From: Polytrichum commune
Lineage: Eukaryota; Streptophyta; Polytrichopsida; Polytrichales; Polytrichaceae
Direction of reading: 5' to 3'
Length of the DNA: 64,000 nt
Assembly: GCA_950295325.1 (NCBI GenBank)
Contig: OX485804.1
Span: forward strand, 53,184,429-53,248,428
Made by a program: the position numbers and the translations under genes. Within the stretch, counting starts at the first letter, position 1, and the number at the start of each line of letters is the position of its first letter. This document shows, one piece after another, positions 1-11,979 of the stretch. The notes under the pieces are model-generated. The model searched no databases and was not told where the DNA came from. It saw only the letters and a program-made list of their open reading frames with translations.

Positions 1-523
1 AAGGAAGAGGAAAGGGTGAGAGGGCACCCAAACCACAAACCCCTTAACCTTCTCCTACTTAGTAGGACCTTATCCTATCCACTAAACCATCACCCCCTAA
101 ACCAACAAAAACATGTTCTAAATCAAACATTTAAATCCAAGGCCCTTCCCCTTGCTTCATCAAACACTACACACTTAACCAAAACACTACCTAATGCTAC
201 TAAGCTTCTAATTAACCACACAAAATAGGCTTAAGGCCTAAAACATAGACCACACCAAGCCTCACTCTTTTTATACTTTTGATTGTTTCAATAACACTTC
301 AAATGCAATTCTAAATAAATTCTAAACATAAAACATATATGAGCAACCATTTTGAGCTCATATATGGTATTGTTACTATACTACATATCATAAGTTTTCA
401 TATTGGATGAAATTAGGATTAACTAGGATTAACGATTTTTGTTAGCAACCTTATAGGGTAGTATGAACCATGTACAAGGTGTCAAGGAAATATCGGGGAA
501 AGAGGCAGTATTAGGGTTTTGAA
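1..523. other. AT-rich sequence with no recognised gene
   Basis: No coding pattern, splice chain or clear repeat end was seen here. The stretch probably belongs to the transposon copy whose coding tail begins just downstream, but its left boundary would lie outside the window or is too decayed to see. Confidence 0.4.
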
Positions 524-985
524 ATGATTCGTTCAGCTCAAAGTAACAAGGAGATTGGTTTATGTTGGTATCAAAAAGGGGCTAACAACAAGTGGACATA
601 TGATCTTACTGATCATTTGATGGTAGACTTAGAGACAATAATTACATTGGCTACAATGACATATATTGGTGAATCAAATGTTTATGAGTTACATCCGGGA
701 GATGAAAAAGTTTTCAACGACATTGCTGATGAAAGCTAGGATATTTTGTTATACATATTATAGGGGTTGATTATTGTTCAAAAGTATATTTGTATACTTA
801 TGTTAATGACTATATATGAATGGATGTTTTTTTGTGTATACATATTGTCACTTGTATATTTATTGTTGCAATTGTATGTGTATTACTTCATTTCACAAAA
901 AGAACTTGTATATAGGGGGTTTTTAGAGTATGCAGTAAATGCACATGATTCTAGGTTTTAATGAAAGGTGCACCCCCCAAGGTAA
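524..985 (+). mobile_element. 3' end of a MULE-like TIR element (family A, copy 1)
   Basis: A 71-codon open frame (524-739) ends in ELHPGDEKVFNDIADES. The same tail, as ELHPRDEKVFNNFIDEC, is readable on the minus strand near 9.2-9.4 kb inside a complete-looking element, so both are copies of one mobile gene's 3' end. About 220 bp beyond the stop the sequence closes with ATGAAAGGTGCACCCC (961-976), matching the terminal repeat of the second copy. The protein is not one I recognise. Assignment to Mutator-like elements rests on the 9-bp flanking duplications of the copies at 8.9 and 13.6 kb. Confidence 0.55.
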
Positions 986-1209
986 GTTCCACCTGATGGT
1001 TCTATCAGCAACTGGGATGGAACCATACGTTTCCACATTCATGATTCGAGGCAAGAATATGCACTTAGATGTGACTAGGATGTGATTCACTACAAACTTG
1101 CCCAAGTTACGTATGATATACGCCATTTTGACGTACAAATCAAATATGTTCTCTATAGAATGGCTTGATGGACAATGATGGGCCTCGATTGGTTGACATG
1201 TTTAATCAA

Positions 1210-1358
1210 GGGGTTGTTTACATCATAGACCATGGAGTTGTCTCATGTCAAAGGGCATTTTTTCATGGTCACACTTTCATGGTCCAATTTTTGAAAAATG
1301 CATTCTTAAAGTCTTTGGGCCCCTAACGATTTCATGATCCATGATGTAAATAGTCCCT
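1210..1358. mobile_element. Short TIR element (family G, copy 1)
   Basis: The ends are inverted: GGGG-TTGTTTACATCATAGACCATG on the left and CATGATCCATGATGTAAATAGTCCC on the right. The body repeats phrases such as CATGGTCCAATTTT and TTTGGGCCCCT, which recur in the longer relatives at 3831-4115 and 21785-22083. No coding capacity; a small non-autonomous element. Confidence 0.5.
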
Positions 1359-1452
1359 AAGTGTATTGGCACTAGAATTTCTACTTAAGGTAGAGGTTGC
1401 TTAAACCAACGCTTTAAGCAATTGCACATACACGTGGCTATGTGGTAAATAT

Positions 1453-1486
1453 TATCTATCTATCTTTCTATCTATCTATATTCATA
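1453..1486. repeat. (TATC)n microsatellite
   Basis: Tetranucleotide run of TATC/CTAT units with one substitution. A second short run of the same kind occurs near 1945-1965. Confidence 0.8.
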
Positions 1487-1489
1487 TTA

Positions 1490-2752
1490 GCCGTTAAGCT
1501 AAACATAAGTATGAGGCAAAAATAAGTAAGTCTCAATTGAAGACACGATGAACACTCTAAGTCAAAACCACTAGCCTCCTTAAGCCGATCCCTAGGCCCC
1601 GTGTATGACAACCTTGCATATGATAAGGACTTGCACCTTCATTGCTTGAAACCAACACAACATAGTTGGGTATTAGGCCCAAGCTGGATCAAAGCCCAAC
1701 TAGTAACGGTGCACAAAGCCACATGGCCACCTTCATGATCCCACCATGTTCAGTTGCAAAACTATCACCTTGCATTTTTAGGTATTGACCCCCTTTGTGC
1801 CCATAAATAACCCCATGTGTGCTTTGTGAGGCTACCTCCATGGCTTTGTGAGTAGAATGGCTAGAACAGGCGCCGACAAGCCACCCTAAACCCACCTTGA
1901 ACCAACCCAAGACAGAGTGGAGTGGAGTAAAATGAAATGCCAATATCTATCTATATATATCTATATTGCGCCCTCTCTCTCACAACCTTCATTTTGTCCG
2001 GCCGATTACCTACCCTACATAAGGTAGTGGAACCCGCTATGAAGCAACGCCACTTATGACACCTAAAACCGTCACTCTGTGAACCCAGGCATTCCTACAC
2101 CACGAGGAACGGTTCAAGATAGTAGAACGATGACGCTTGGGAAACGTTTATAGGTGTGCCTCCTACTTGAGTAGGAGGCAGAACACCTAACACTACATCA
2201 CGCATAACCATGATCAACACTAAACCAACGGGCTCGCATTCATGTCGGTAGTTAGATACGGACGTTATTTTTCCCTATTCTTTCCTTTGTTGGTTTAGGG
2301 TACGGGTGTTGAGTTTCACACCCTCTTCCTCACACGAGCAAACGATGTCATGGTGATGCTTCAAGCTTGAGATGATGGGAAGGAACACAAATGTTACAGG
2401 CCAATAATCAGTAGGATCGGATTCTCTGGCCTGCTGCATGCCGAAGCAAATTATTTCTTGTCGCTATTCTCATAGTTATTCATGAGGTACTATACGTTGG
2501 CCTAACTTACATGATCACAATTCTTGTGTAAAGAAACGAGTGAAGTTACAATCCACATGCGGGAAGTCAAATCCCAACATTTGGCAGGAGTCCACGAGGT
2601 GAGCATGACCGAGTGATGATGTTTGCATAAAAGGATTTTAATGGCACTGACACACAGAGCATGGGCTCACACTGAGCACAATGCAGTGATCAGACGAGTG
2701 CTTTCCGTATCACCATCCTCGTCGATCGCTCGCCACACTAATTAAGTACGCT
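1490..2752. other. Gene-free stretch, possible decayed LTR element
   Basis: No gene is supported. Near 2576 the sequence changes to TTTGGCAGGAGTCCACG, loosely like a primer-binding site that follows an LTR end, but I could not find a convincing opposite LTR boundary or a second LTR. Treated as unassigned repeat-like DNA. Confidence 0.25.
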
Positions 2753-3442
2753 CTAAACTCTGTAGTATCATCACACCTGCGGCAACCAAAGTGCACGTGA
2801 TATTAAGGAGTTCTATAGTGTTGACATGGATGCGTGATACTGGTGAATTATTGTAGCATGTGGCATTATGGAATAACACAAGAGGAGATGTGAGGACAAT
2901 TTGAATTCGTCCACCCGTCACCTACGCTTTAGACTACATTGTAAACTCCGTAGTATCATCACACCTGCGGCAACCAAAGTGCACGTGATATTAAGGAGTT
3001 TTGTAGTGTTGACATGGATGTGTGATACTGGTGAATTAGTGTAGCATGTGGCATTATGGAATAACACAAGAGGAGATGTGAGGACAATTTGAATTCGTCC
3101 ACCCGTCACCTACGCTTTAGACTACACTGTAAACTCTGTAGTATCATCACACCCGTGCCAACCAAAGTGCACGTGATGTTACGGAGTTTGTAGCGTTGAC
3201 ATGGATGCGTGATACTGGTGAATTAGTGTCGCATGTGGCATTATAGAATAACACATGGGAGATGTGAGGACAATTTGAATTCGTCCACCCGTCACCTACG
3301 CTTTAGACTACACTGTAAACTCCGTAGTCTCATCACACCTGTGGCAACCAAAGTGCACGTCATGTTATGGAGTTTTGTAGTGTTGACATGGACGTGTGAT
3401 ACTGGTGAATTAGTGTAGCACGTGGCATTGTGGAATAACACA
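2753..3442. repeat. Tandem array of a ~188-bp unit, ~3.7 copies
   Basis: Units begin with TAAACTCYGTAGTMTCATCA at about 2753, 2941, 3129 and 3315, so the period is 188, 188 and 186 bp. The last unit is cut short at about 3442. Units carry GTGCACGTGATRTTA, GTGTTGACATGGATG and TTAGTGT-GCATGTGGCATTA in the same order. Copies look very similar by eye, which suggests recent amplification. Small frames on both strands here are shadows of the repeat. Confidence 0.92.
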
Positions 3443-3444
3443 AA

Positions 3445-3830
3445 GTGCCACATTTTAATGGTGTGGTGTGGTGTGGTGTGGTCCACTCCACTTGGCCTTT
3501 CCGGGTGATGTGGCGTATGCATGCACCAACATTCAACAAGTGGCATGAGAAGAAGAAGGAGAAGAATAAGAAGGTGGCACTCCACATATTGACACATGGC
3601 GCAATGCAAGGGTGTGGGTTGACTTCTTTGGTGGTTTGCATTGATGACAAAATTCGTAATATAAGGGAGAGAAATGTGACAATTAGGAGTGAGATTTGAA
3701 CTACGAACATCCGTTCCCTAGGGTTTCAGGATATTAGAGAGTGAGTGACATTATGGAGGTTGATAGTACGGAGCTTAGGGTGTACTGCCATTTAGTGTCA
3801 CCCATTCCACTTGTCTTGCTCAACACTAAA
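3445..3830. other. Gene-free spacer
   Basis: Contains a GTGGT run (3461-3483) directly after the tandem array and an AGAAGAAGGAGAAGAA purine stretch. No gene or element end was identified. Confidence 0.4.
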
Positions 3831-4115
3831 GGGGTCGGCTAACATCATGGACCATGAAGTTGGACAATGGAAGATGGCCTTTTTTCCATGGTCGGATTTA
3901 AAGAAAAACAAAAAATCAATCAATTTACAAAGCCTTTGGGCCCCTCACTAGGTGTAAACCGAATGTGGACCAAGAGGAATGACCATGCACCCAAAAGTGA
4001 ATGTGTTGATTTTTTTGATACATGCTCTAGAAAGGGCGGTGTTGAAAAAAAATCAAGTTTGACCATTCTCTTGTCTACATTTCCTCTTCCCCATGAAAAA
4101 TTTCATTAAAAATAC
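3831..4115 (+). mobile_element. Family G element, copy 2
   Basis: Aligns by eye over nearly its whole length with the reverse complement of 21785-22083. Shared phrases include GACCATGAAGTTGGAC, TTTGGGCCCCTCA, GTGGACCAAGA and GAATGACCATGCACC. The left part also matches the short copy at 1210-1358. No open frame of interest. Confidence 0.6.
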
Positions 4116-4313
4116 ATTATAACAACATTTCTTTGCCATGGGCCCATGTCTTTTTTTACCGGAACACCTCGTTTACCTCTCCCACCGCAAAACCCGTTGG
4201 ACCATGCCAGTGTATGATGTAGGCCTTAAAATGTGTCTTTTGGGGACCTCAAACTCCATGGTCACTCTGACACTTTGACCTCCTAGGAAAAAAATAGGTT
4301 TGGTGTTGTTGAT

Positions 4314-4400
4314 TTATGATGTTGCAGTCACTACCACCGATTAAGTGGTTTTTCATCCAAATTTCAATCATCCATGACGATATTTCATTATGTAAATGTT
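4314..4400 (-). repeat. Fragment of the family B element
   Basis: AAGTGGTTTTTCATCC, then TTTCAATCATCCATGACG and ATATTTCAT, match in inverted order part of the element at 11980-12350 and, in the same order, the copy at about 63 kb. Only about 85 bp is recognisable. Confidence 0.5.
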
Positions 4401-5424
4401 AGGATGTAGAAATGCCAAAAGTGGATGAAGTTAAAGTAAGTTGGGTTGATGACAGTACTTTTAAACAATTATTCATAATTAGTGACTTAAAATACCATAT
4501 GACACTAAAAACAATATTTAGTGTACCACCTACGTAGTTTATAAGTAAGTAGGAAGACCTCTCAAACTTATACACCTCCAAGAATATTTCCTGGTGAATT
4601 TGCAAATTATACATGACCTAATAAGTTTTGGAGTGTGAAACTTTTCAATTACTCCTTATTGCTGAAGGGTGTGTTCAAATGAACTTGGAACTTTCATACC
4701 ACCCTTGATGTTGAGGGAAATGCACTCCCCTATCACCGACATATTTCATAATCAACCCCCTGTATGGATGGGCTGTGGAGTTTTGACAAAATTTGAGAAG
4801 ATCCAACAGTCGCAAAGTTGAAGCTGTCAAGTTGGGGTAGCTCGTGAAATCTTTTTTCTTTCAAGATTTGGATGACAAGATGGATGAGAAAGTTTGATAG
4901 AAATAATTAAAATAATATATGGTTAGAATACACATATTCGAGAATGTGAATTTCCAAATTTGAGTTCATATGCCTATTTTAGAGGTGGTCAACATTCATA
5001 GACCTGATGATGAATGTCTCTCAAAATGAGTTTGAATGTTAGTTTTGAAATATTTTTGGTTCAGGGTGTTGCCCCCACTACTGAAGATGGTTGCTCTTGC
5101 AATAGGCAACACCCATGGGCATAAATTTTTTTCTTCCTCTTGCAAGTATTAATGACCTTCTATGAGAATAAAAAGAGAGTTCTTGGAGCATCGATTTGTT
5201 TCAAATCAAAACAAAATCCAAACAAGACATGTGCCTATATATTCTTGAAACATCAAAGAATCTCCATGCTAAGTGAGGGTGAGCATGAAGATGTCAAGTG
5301 GCTCCAAGATGGCTCCTCTTTTTGAGAGACTTCATGGGGACATGTTCGGCAATAAAGGGTTAAGGTATGTGGCTTCTTCTTCTTCATTTTCCTTCTTCTG
5401 ATTCACTTCATACATGTGCAACCA
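4401..5424. other. Gene-free stretch
   Basis: Short AT-rich frames only; none shows splice partners or protein-like composition. No clear repeat boundaries. Confidence 0.35.
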
Positions 5425-5761
5425 TGGGAAAATCTCTTTCGACTACAACACGGACACCAACCCCAAGTGCACACTAGTATGCTAAGACAATGACAGAGAC
5501 ATATGGCCACACCTTCTATCTCTATGTAACAACAAATTCCTTAAAGGCCTACAAATCGCACGACACAATGCCGCCACCTACCAACTCACCAACCTCCTCA
5601 AATCGTGCGTTCACACTAGACACCTAACACTCATCAACCTAGTAGCCCCCAAGAGAACACCATCCCACAAGAATTCTAAAATGCACATGCAATATAACAT
5701 GATGCACATACCTCGCAAAGCTCAGACCGAATATCATCTACATACAAGGTGTTGCATTTAA
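5425..5761 (+). pseudogene. LINE reverse-transcriptase tail fragment
   Basis: One frame reads DRDIWPHLLSLC, then NNKFLKGLQIARHNAATYQL, then SCVHTRHLTLIN and ends KAQTEYHLHTRCC. This is the look of the cysteine/histidine tail that follows reverse transcriptase in non-LTR elements (a CPxC...H-C finger, then a 'KGLxIARHN' and 'HTRxxTLIN' stretch). The frame has a TAA at 5483 just upstream of DNDRD, and the finger's first cysteines are degraded, so this is a broken remnant. I recognise the style from plant and algal LINEs but cannot name the clade. Confidence 0.55.
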
Positions 5762-6012
5762 ACAAGTCGGTCCACTAAAACCCACATGAGACCTCACCAT
5801 CCAAATTGTTGAATTCACTATCATGAATTATTGAATTCGAGAATACTTGTTAATCTTTACAAATAAGAGCCCATCTACCACAAGGTAGGTAGGTAGTCAA
5901 CCCCGTCCTATACCAAGGGGACTCTTGAATAGGGTAAGGCCAATGGGCCCAAATTCGCATCGGACGTAAGACCAACATCAATTCTTTTCCTTTTCCTTTT
6001 GCATGGAGCAAC

Positions 6013-6046
6013 TACTAGATAGATAGATAGATAGATAGATAGATAT
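6013..6046. repeat. (GATA)n microsatellite
   Basis: Eight consecutive TAGA/GATA units between a purine-poor flank and ATAAACACC. Confidence 0.9.
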
Positions 6047-6809
6047 AAACACCGGCTCCTTAGGGAGCAAGCATGAATGAAGAGCCTCTTCGTCCGTGGG
6101 GTATTGTCTCCCTTCATGGGTGGGCTCTATTCAAGGTAACCAAGTCAATTGTAAGCCATGAGATGCACACTCATGTGAAGGTGCCGGGTAGTTAAAATGT
6201 GAATATAGATGCATCTGGGCACCTTGAGGTTGAGTAAGATGGTTAGTCACTACTACATTCAATCATCCCATTAACGTAAACGACAGTAATCCTCAAGAAC
6301 CCACATCAATTTTCAATCCATGCCAATTATTTGATTTCAAACTAGCTCATGACACATTAGTTGCTTTTACAAGAAACTAACGTGAGTCATTTCATTTCAT
6401 GCTACTTTAAATCCTTAGACTCTGCTGCCACGAAACTCATTGTCCTTTTGGTCAAAAACCCATGAAAACTCAAGAGAAGACATGGGGTGTTGATGAACCC
6501 ACATTATTTCCACCCTGACTAGACAACAAGAGTGTCGACACTCGTGGGACAATTTAGTGTGGTCACCACCCACATCACTATCCTCCTCCTTTTTCTAAAG
6601 GTTGAAGCGTATCATTTCCTGCACTCTTCCAACAATACACATCATTGTGCATGTTGTAAAGATAATTTTGCATGAGCCTGCTCCATGACTGTTTGCAGGA
6701 GTCTCTCTTGCAGTCAAAGCTTCAAATTGGGTGAAGCCTATCATGGCATGTTAAATTCCACAAAGACTCGATCGGAAAACCACATGTTGCCCGGTGGAGT
6801 TAACCCTAA

Positions 6810-7090
6810 CGTTCCTTAATGAGGGACGAAACCGTGCATTCGATCTTTCCTTTTTGGAAAACTTTCTATGGAGAGCTCGTTAGGTTGTTGTGGATCAAAG
6901 CCTTGTTTTGGGAGTTGGGTGAAATTTTTGGGACTTTTTCTTTTCAGCTCTCAGATTTTGAGAGAATTTTAGGATATGAAATATTAGGGTTTGTGCATGG
7001 GAGCCGTTGTCGTAAATCCCGGATCGATCTATGCAAGGCTAGCTTTGGCTTGTTTGTCCTGGTCTTATGCAAGGTAAGCTAGAAAGCGGG
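6810..7090 (+). repeat. Dispersed repeat family K, copy 1 (intact order)
   Basis: Shares an ordered set of phrases with 61640-63040: GAGGGA-GAAACC, GAGCTCGTTAG, ATCAAAGCC near TTTTGGGAGTTGGGTGAAA, TTTGAGAGAATTTT and CAAGGCTAGCTTTGGC. In the other copy these phrases are split by a 1.15-kb insertion, so this copy gives the uninterrupted form. Not assigned to a class. Confidence 0.6.
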
Positions 7091-8552
7091 TTTTTAAAAG
7101 CTCAACACCACTCGTTGTGTATGGTAATTTAGCATTGAGGAAACTTGGGTGGCCTTCTGTAAATTCTCATAAAACCCAGGATTTGGGACCAAACCCATGG
7201 TTTCATCCGCTTTACTTTACAAATAACTCTAGTGTATAGGATATACTCACGATGCACAATAAATGTATCCTCTTTCACTAAAGATTCTTATGGTGCAAAC
7301 ACCTTTCTTGAGTGAGGTAAGTGGGCCTGTCGAGAAGTGGGTTTAGAGTTTAAAGTGATCATCTAAAACTTGTTTATGGACCTATGTGGGTGTTGTTCGG
7401 TAATGTTTTTAAACCGAGCACCTATATCCAATTGGTGTGTGGTTAAGGTGAGGATCAAAGAACAAACTAGATAAAAGGCTCATGTTTAAAGAGATTAGAC
7501 TTTGTCTTCAATGTCCTTTTTAAACAAGACTTAGTACTCAACACAATTGGGAGAACCTATGATAAGCATAAATGAAGTCAATTAAGCAATAAACAAACAT
7601 GCACTTATGATAAGCATAACTGAATCAAAGAGAGTCCAATTCTCAAATCCGATTGTCGTTGATGCTTCATCGTAGATTTGCTAATGCAACACAAGCTTCG
7701 TCGCGTAAACCTAATCGGTAGAAGTTGGAGAAAGCGAAAAAACACCCCGCATACCTCAACTTGCCTTAGATGAATTTGGTGGGAAAAAAATTCACAGACC
7801 GTAAACACAGTACTATGGTAGAAATACCATAACCCGTTAACCACCCTCTAGTTGTGCACTAGACCGCTGTCATAATGGTGAAGTGCCATTTCTAAAACTG
7901 ACCATGGCTCGGCAACAACTTCAATGCGTGGACACTTAGTGTAGCCAGTGGGAATCAAGTGTTAATGTACTCATGAAGTAACCGATTTAGGCGATGTTTT
8001 GTATGGAAATGCAGATTACCGTGTTGGGTGTAGGGAGAATCTAATTAATGAACGAGTAGGGAGCTGGACAACTTTCCACTTTGAAAAATTGTAGCATTTT
8101 TTGTATAGGGCAAACAAATATGAAACAACTTGCATTCTTCATGAATACTTCTCATCTATCATGGAAAATTATCTCATGGTTGTCAGACCAGATCTTCAAT
8201 GCGAATCACCTTATTTTTACGGGTTATGGTATTTCTACTTTAAAATATTCGGAAACTGGAAGCTGGAAGCTTCGTAAAAATTTCTGGAACCCCTAAAATA
8301 CTGATGGTGGTAGACAAAGTCGAACCTGGCAAGGGTTGTACTAACTGCAGAAACTTCAAGTGACTCGCAATTGTAAGTTACTGCAAATTCATTAACTTAT
8401 GGATTCGTTTTCAATCTCTCAGTGCTGCATTTTTATTTTATTTTGATTTGGGCTGCTTTAATTTGGGTTGCCTGCAGTTCCAATTTATGTTGTTATTTTT
8501 GGCTGCAAGGTAAATGAAACTCCAATGAACAAGGAGAACCCACTGCTACAAT
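7091..8552. other. Gene-free stretch
   Basis: No supported gene or complete element. A cluster of GCTGCA-rich, T-rich sequence at 8395-8510 is unassigned. Confidence 0.35.
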
Positions 8553-8900
8553 AAAGAGTCTTATTACTGTGGGCCACAATGTTTTTGAAGAGCCCATGCT
8601 AATTCTCATAATGAGAATTAATGTGGACCACTTTCATTTTTAGTCCAAACTAATTTTTAAAGTAGAAAATTAGTGTGTTTTTTATTGGTTGTTTTGTAGA
8701 AAATTACTGTGGGTGTTGATTTTAATTTTATGCTAGTTTTGTCCTCTAGTTAATATTCAATAAGTTCGTTGGAAGTCCTCTTGAAGACTTAGGGGGAAGA
8801 CTTGAGGTCTTGGACCCATGTTAATTTCACCTTGACTAGAAAATTAGTGTGGCCCACGCTAATTATTTTCACGCTAATTTAGGACAGTTTAGTGTAGTTA
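8553..8900 (+). repeat. Dispersed repeat family E, copy 1
   Basis: Begins AAGAGTCTTATTACTGTGGG and runs through AGAGCCCATGC, AGACTTAGGG-GAAGAC and ACTAGA-AAATTAGTGTGGC to TTTAGTGTA. The same order is found at 39514-39830 in an intron, and parts appear inverted at about 41.35-41.63 kb. Non-coding and probably a MITE-like element ending in the TTTAGTG-TA motif seen in family B. Confidence 0.55.
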
Positions 8901-8942
8901 CAAATGGACCGGTTGAATTTGGGAAATAACATGTTGAAGTCC

Positions 8943-10396
8943 CGGGGGGGGGGTGTGTGTGCCTTTCATTGGGAACCAAGAACCATGTGTGTTTGCAACA
9001 CACTCTAAAAACCCCCTATATACAAGTTTTCTTTTGTAAAATCAAGCAATATACACACACTTTTAATGATAAAATTACAAGTGACAATATGTATACATTG
9101 AGAAATTACATTCACATATAGTCATTAACTTAAGTACACAAATATACTTTTGAATAACAATTAACCCCTATTATATGTATGATGTAGAACCCTAGCATTC
9201 ATCAATGAAATTGTTGAAGACTTTTTCATCCCTTGGATGTAACTCATAAGCATCTAAATCTGAAACACCTACAATATATGTCATAGAAGCATTGCAATTA
9301 TATATAGTTTCTAAGTTTTTCATCAAGTGAACAGTATGATTGTAAGTCCACTTGTTGTTGGTCATAAGCAATCTTTATGATACCAATAAGCAATCTCCAT
9401 GTTTGATGGACGGTTCATCAAGTCAATTGGATCCCTATACTTCACGCAACGATTACCAAATATTGCATGCTTCTTATGAACCCTCCCAAGAAACCAAACC
9501 TTTATTGGAGTTGATTTGTTGGTCTATCATATTTTTTTGACAATTCTAGCTTTAGGTGTGTTCTTGTCTTGACTTTCCTTGCATACATCCTATAATTATG
9601 ACAATGATTCAAACTTGATGTATCTTGAATAGAAGAAAGCTACTTGACCCAATTTATTCCACTTGTTAATTAGTGTCTACCATGCATGCTTTAATGATAG
9701 CCATAGCTTAATTTGGAAACAAGAGAAGCATTTTTCTCTCTATTTAAGACCAAGATTTCAATTGATGAATTTTTTTTCTATAAACACCTCGTGTTGCTTC
9801 CACGATCAAATACACAAAACCACTAATGTGACGAGCACACAAAAGGAGGTAGGGGCAATGTGAAACACACAAAATGATTAAGAAAAGGAGGAGTTTTGAG
9901 CACCTTCACAATTTCAACAAACTCTTTGCTAGCCTTTGCGACAAGACCTAACTTCTAAGTCACCTAAAGCCTGCAATCACTACTAGCATCAACTACCCGC
10001 ATCAACCATCCGCATTCAACCTTTGATCAATCTCCACAAAGAAGTGTGGCATGTTTCCCCTATCCCCTTGAGTAAGAAGTGGCCTTGTTCTAAGCTCAAC
10101 GATCCCTTCCAGAATATGAATAATGCCTCTTCCATACATGCATGAATGAGTTAAGAAAATGAAAAAATGATTCATCCCAATTTCATCTGATATTAAATAC
10201 TTATCCCATAAAGTCTAGTGACACTACCATACAAGTAAATTTTTGTATATATTCTAGAGGTCCTTCATACATGTACATAATTACGAATTATAATTTGTGT
10301 AGCTTATGTATACGTAATATGGAAAATTTCAAATTAATACCCCTTCTGTGCACTCATGTATACTCTTACATGATATGAAAGGTGCACCCCTTGGGG
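8943..10396 (-). mobile_element. MULE-like TIR element (family A, copy 2)
   Basis: The ends are inverted: GGGGTGTGTGTGCCTTTCAT at the left and ATGAAAGGTGCACCCC at the right. The nine bases outside are TTGAAGTCC on the left and TTAAAGTTC on the right, a 7/9 match that fits the 9-bp target duplication of Mutator-like elements. On the minus strand near 9.2-9.4 kb the tail ELHPRDEKVFNNFIDEC is readable and matches copy 1 at 524-739. The rest of the 1.45 kb has no long frame, so the element is decayed. The G run at 8944-8953 sits in the left end. Confidence 0.6.
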
Positions 10397-11979
10397 TTAA
10401 AGTTCAAGACTTTAGGAAAATTACTAATTGTTTCAAAGGAATTTAGAGAATATACCTTAAGTCAATTAAGAAAAATTGAAAAGATGTCAACATGCAACCG
10501 GTTGGCCTTCAAAACACTAGGATCTTGACCGATTGTAACCAAAAATCTTCCTAGACACCGGTGACCTCAACCACATTGCCCTAAATTAGATTTCTATAGG
10601 ATAAGTTACGCTCAACCTTTTGTTAACAATATTGTAGGCATTATGACATAACATTATTCGGCTGCATGGTTGTGTTTCATTCCATATACAACATAATATG
10701 ACATGGGCTTCCACTATCATACTTTCATTGGAAGAAACCTAAAAAATAAGAAGAAATTGACACTGGTATGAATAATGAATAATGCCATTATGAATAGTAT
10801 GAATATTGTGAATAGTGTGGGTATTGTCAATGATAATGTTGCTATGAATAATATTATCACGGAATAATGTTGGGATGAACAATGTTCCCCATGAATATTT
10901 CTTGGATGAACAATGATACATGCGCATAGTGCCAGGAGCATAACTCCACCCAAATTTCCAACTTCAGCTTGAATGTATGCATAATAAACAAATATTATTA
11001 GTTTTTTCAGGGGCCCGCAAAATATAATTGACATATTCCAAGGTCATGGAACACATGACCCACATGGTTGAATAGTGTTATAGGACAACTGAGAGAGCAG
11101 TATGTGGCATTAATGTAAAAAAAACTTGGTCACCTACCCTTGCTAACAAATTCAACTGAAGTGCCTCTTTACATGGTGTTAAGTGTTTCAAGTTTTCAGC
11201 ATAGGTGTTTGCTAAGACATGTACGAGGTAGATGGTCCTAAGACTGTCACTTTGAAGTTTGAGTATAATATTACTATAATATTGATAAAGGGTTTGAATG
11301 TTAAGTAAGTATGCAATGTTTCATGTTACCAATAGAAAGGGGATTTTAGTGCAACAAAGTATGTCTTATTTGGATCACATATGCACAAGTTTTTGAGGGT
11401 TCAAAACATTATTGGTTAGATGACCTAAAACCAACACGAAATTTGGAAGCATGAGATCAATGTAATGTTAAATGTACTCAAAGTGCAAGGTTTGAAGGTG
11501 TTGGTTTTAGCATGCTTTACCTTACTTTGAGCTTAGCCCACACATTTTTGGTTTTGGAACTATACATTTAGACTAAAAAAGACATGCATGCACAAGACCA
11601 ACATTGGACCTAAAACAACACCTAGAAATCTTGTACAATAGGTAATTGCTTATGAGGATGTACACCTAAACATATGATATTGGTGTTGGTTTTAGGTCAA
11701 CTACAATTGAAGCTTTTGACCCTTAGAAATTCTGCATATGATGTCCAAATGATGTGTTTCATACAGTGCAAAAGAATCCTCTTGATCTTGCATAATAATA
11801 ATAATAATAATAATAATAATTGAAAATATGCTCGGTGCTTATTTTGTCGGTTAAGGGTGTACTTACCTTAGCACTTAACACCATAAATTTAATGAAAGCA
11901 TTAACAACACTTCCATATCCTTGCATATACCTACCTTAAAAAGGATAGCCTCTAAGTTAAATATGTGCACATTGAACTA
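10397..11979. other. Gene-free stretch with minisatellite and microsatellite
   Basis: About 10764-10880 is a degenerate run of ATGAATAATG-like units. An (ATA)n run lies at about 11797-11820. No supported gene. Confidence 0.5.

Noticed and set aside
1600-2600. LTR with primer-binding site near 2576
   Set aside because: The TTTGGCAGGAGTCCACG match is weak and I found no matching LTR start, second LTR or target duplication.
2753-3442. CRISPR-like array
   Set aside because: The whole 188-bp unit is repeated with no short repeat and unique spacer pattern, and the DNA is eukaryotic.
3292-3710. 105- and 116-codon minus-strand frames
   Set aside because: They overlap the 188-bp tandem array and change with the repeat unit.
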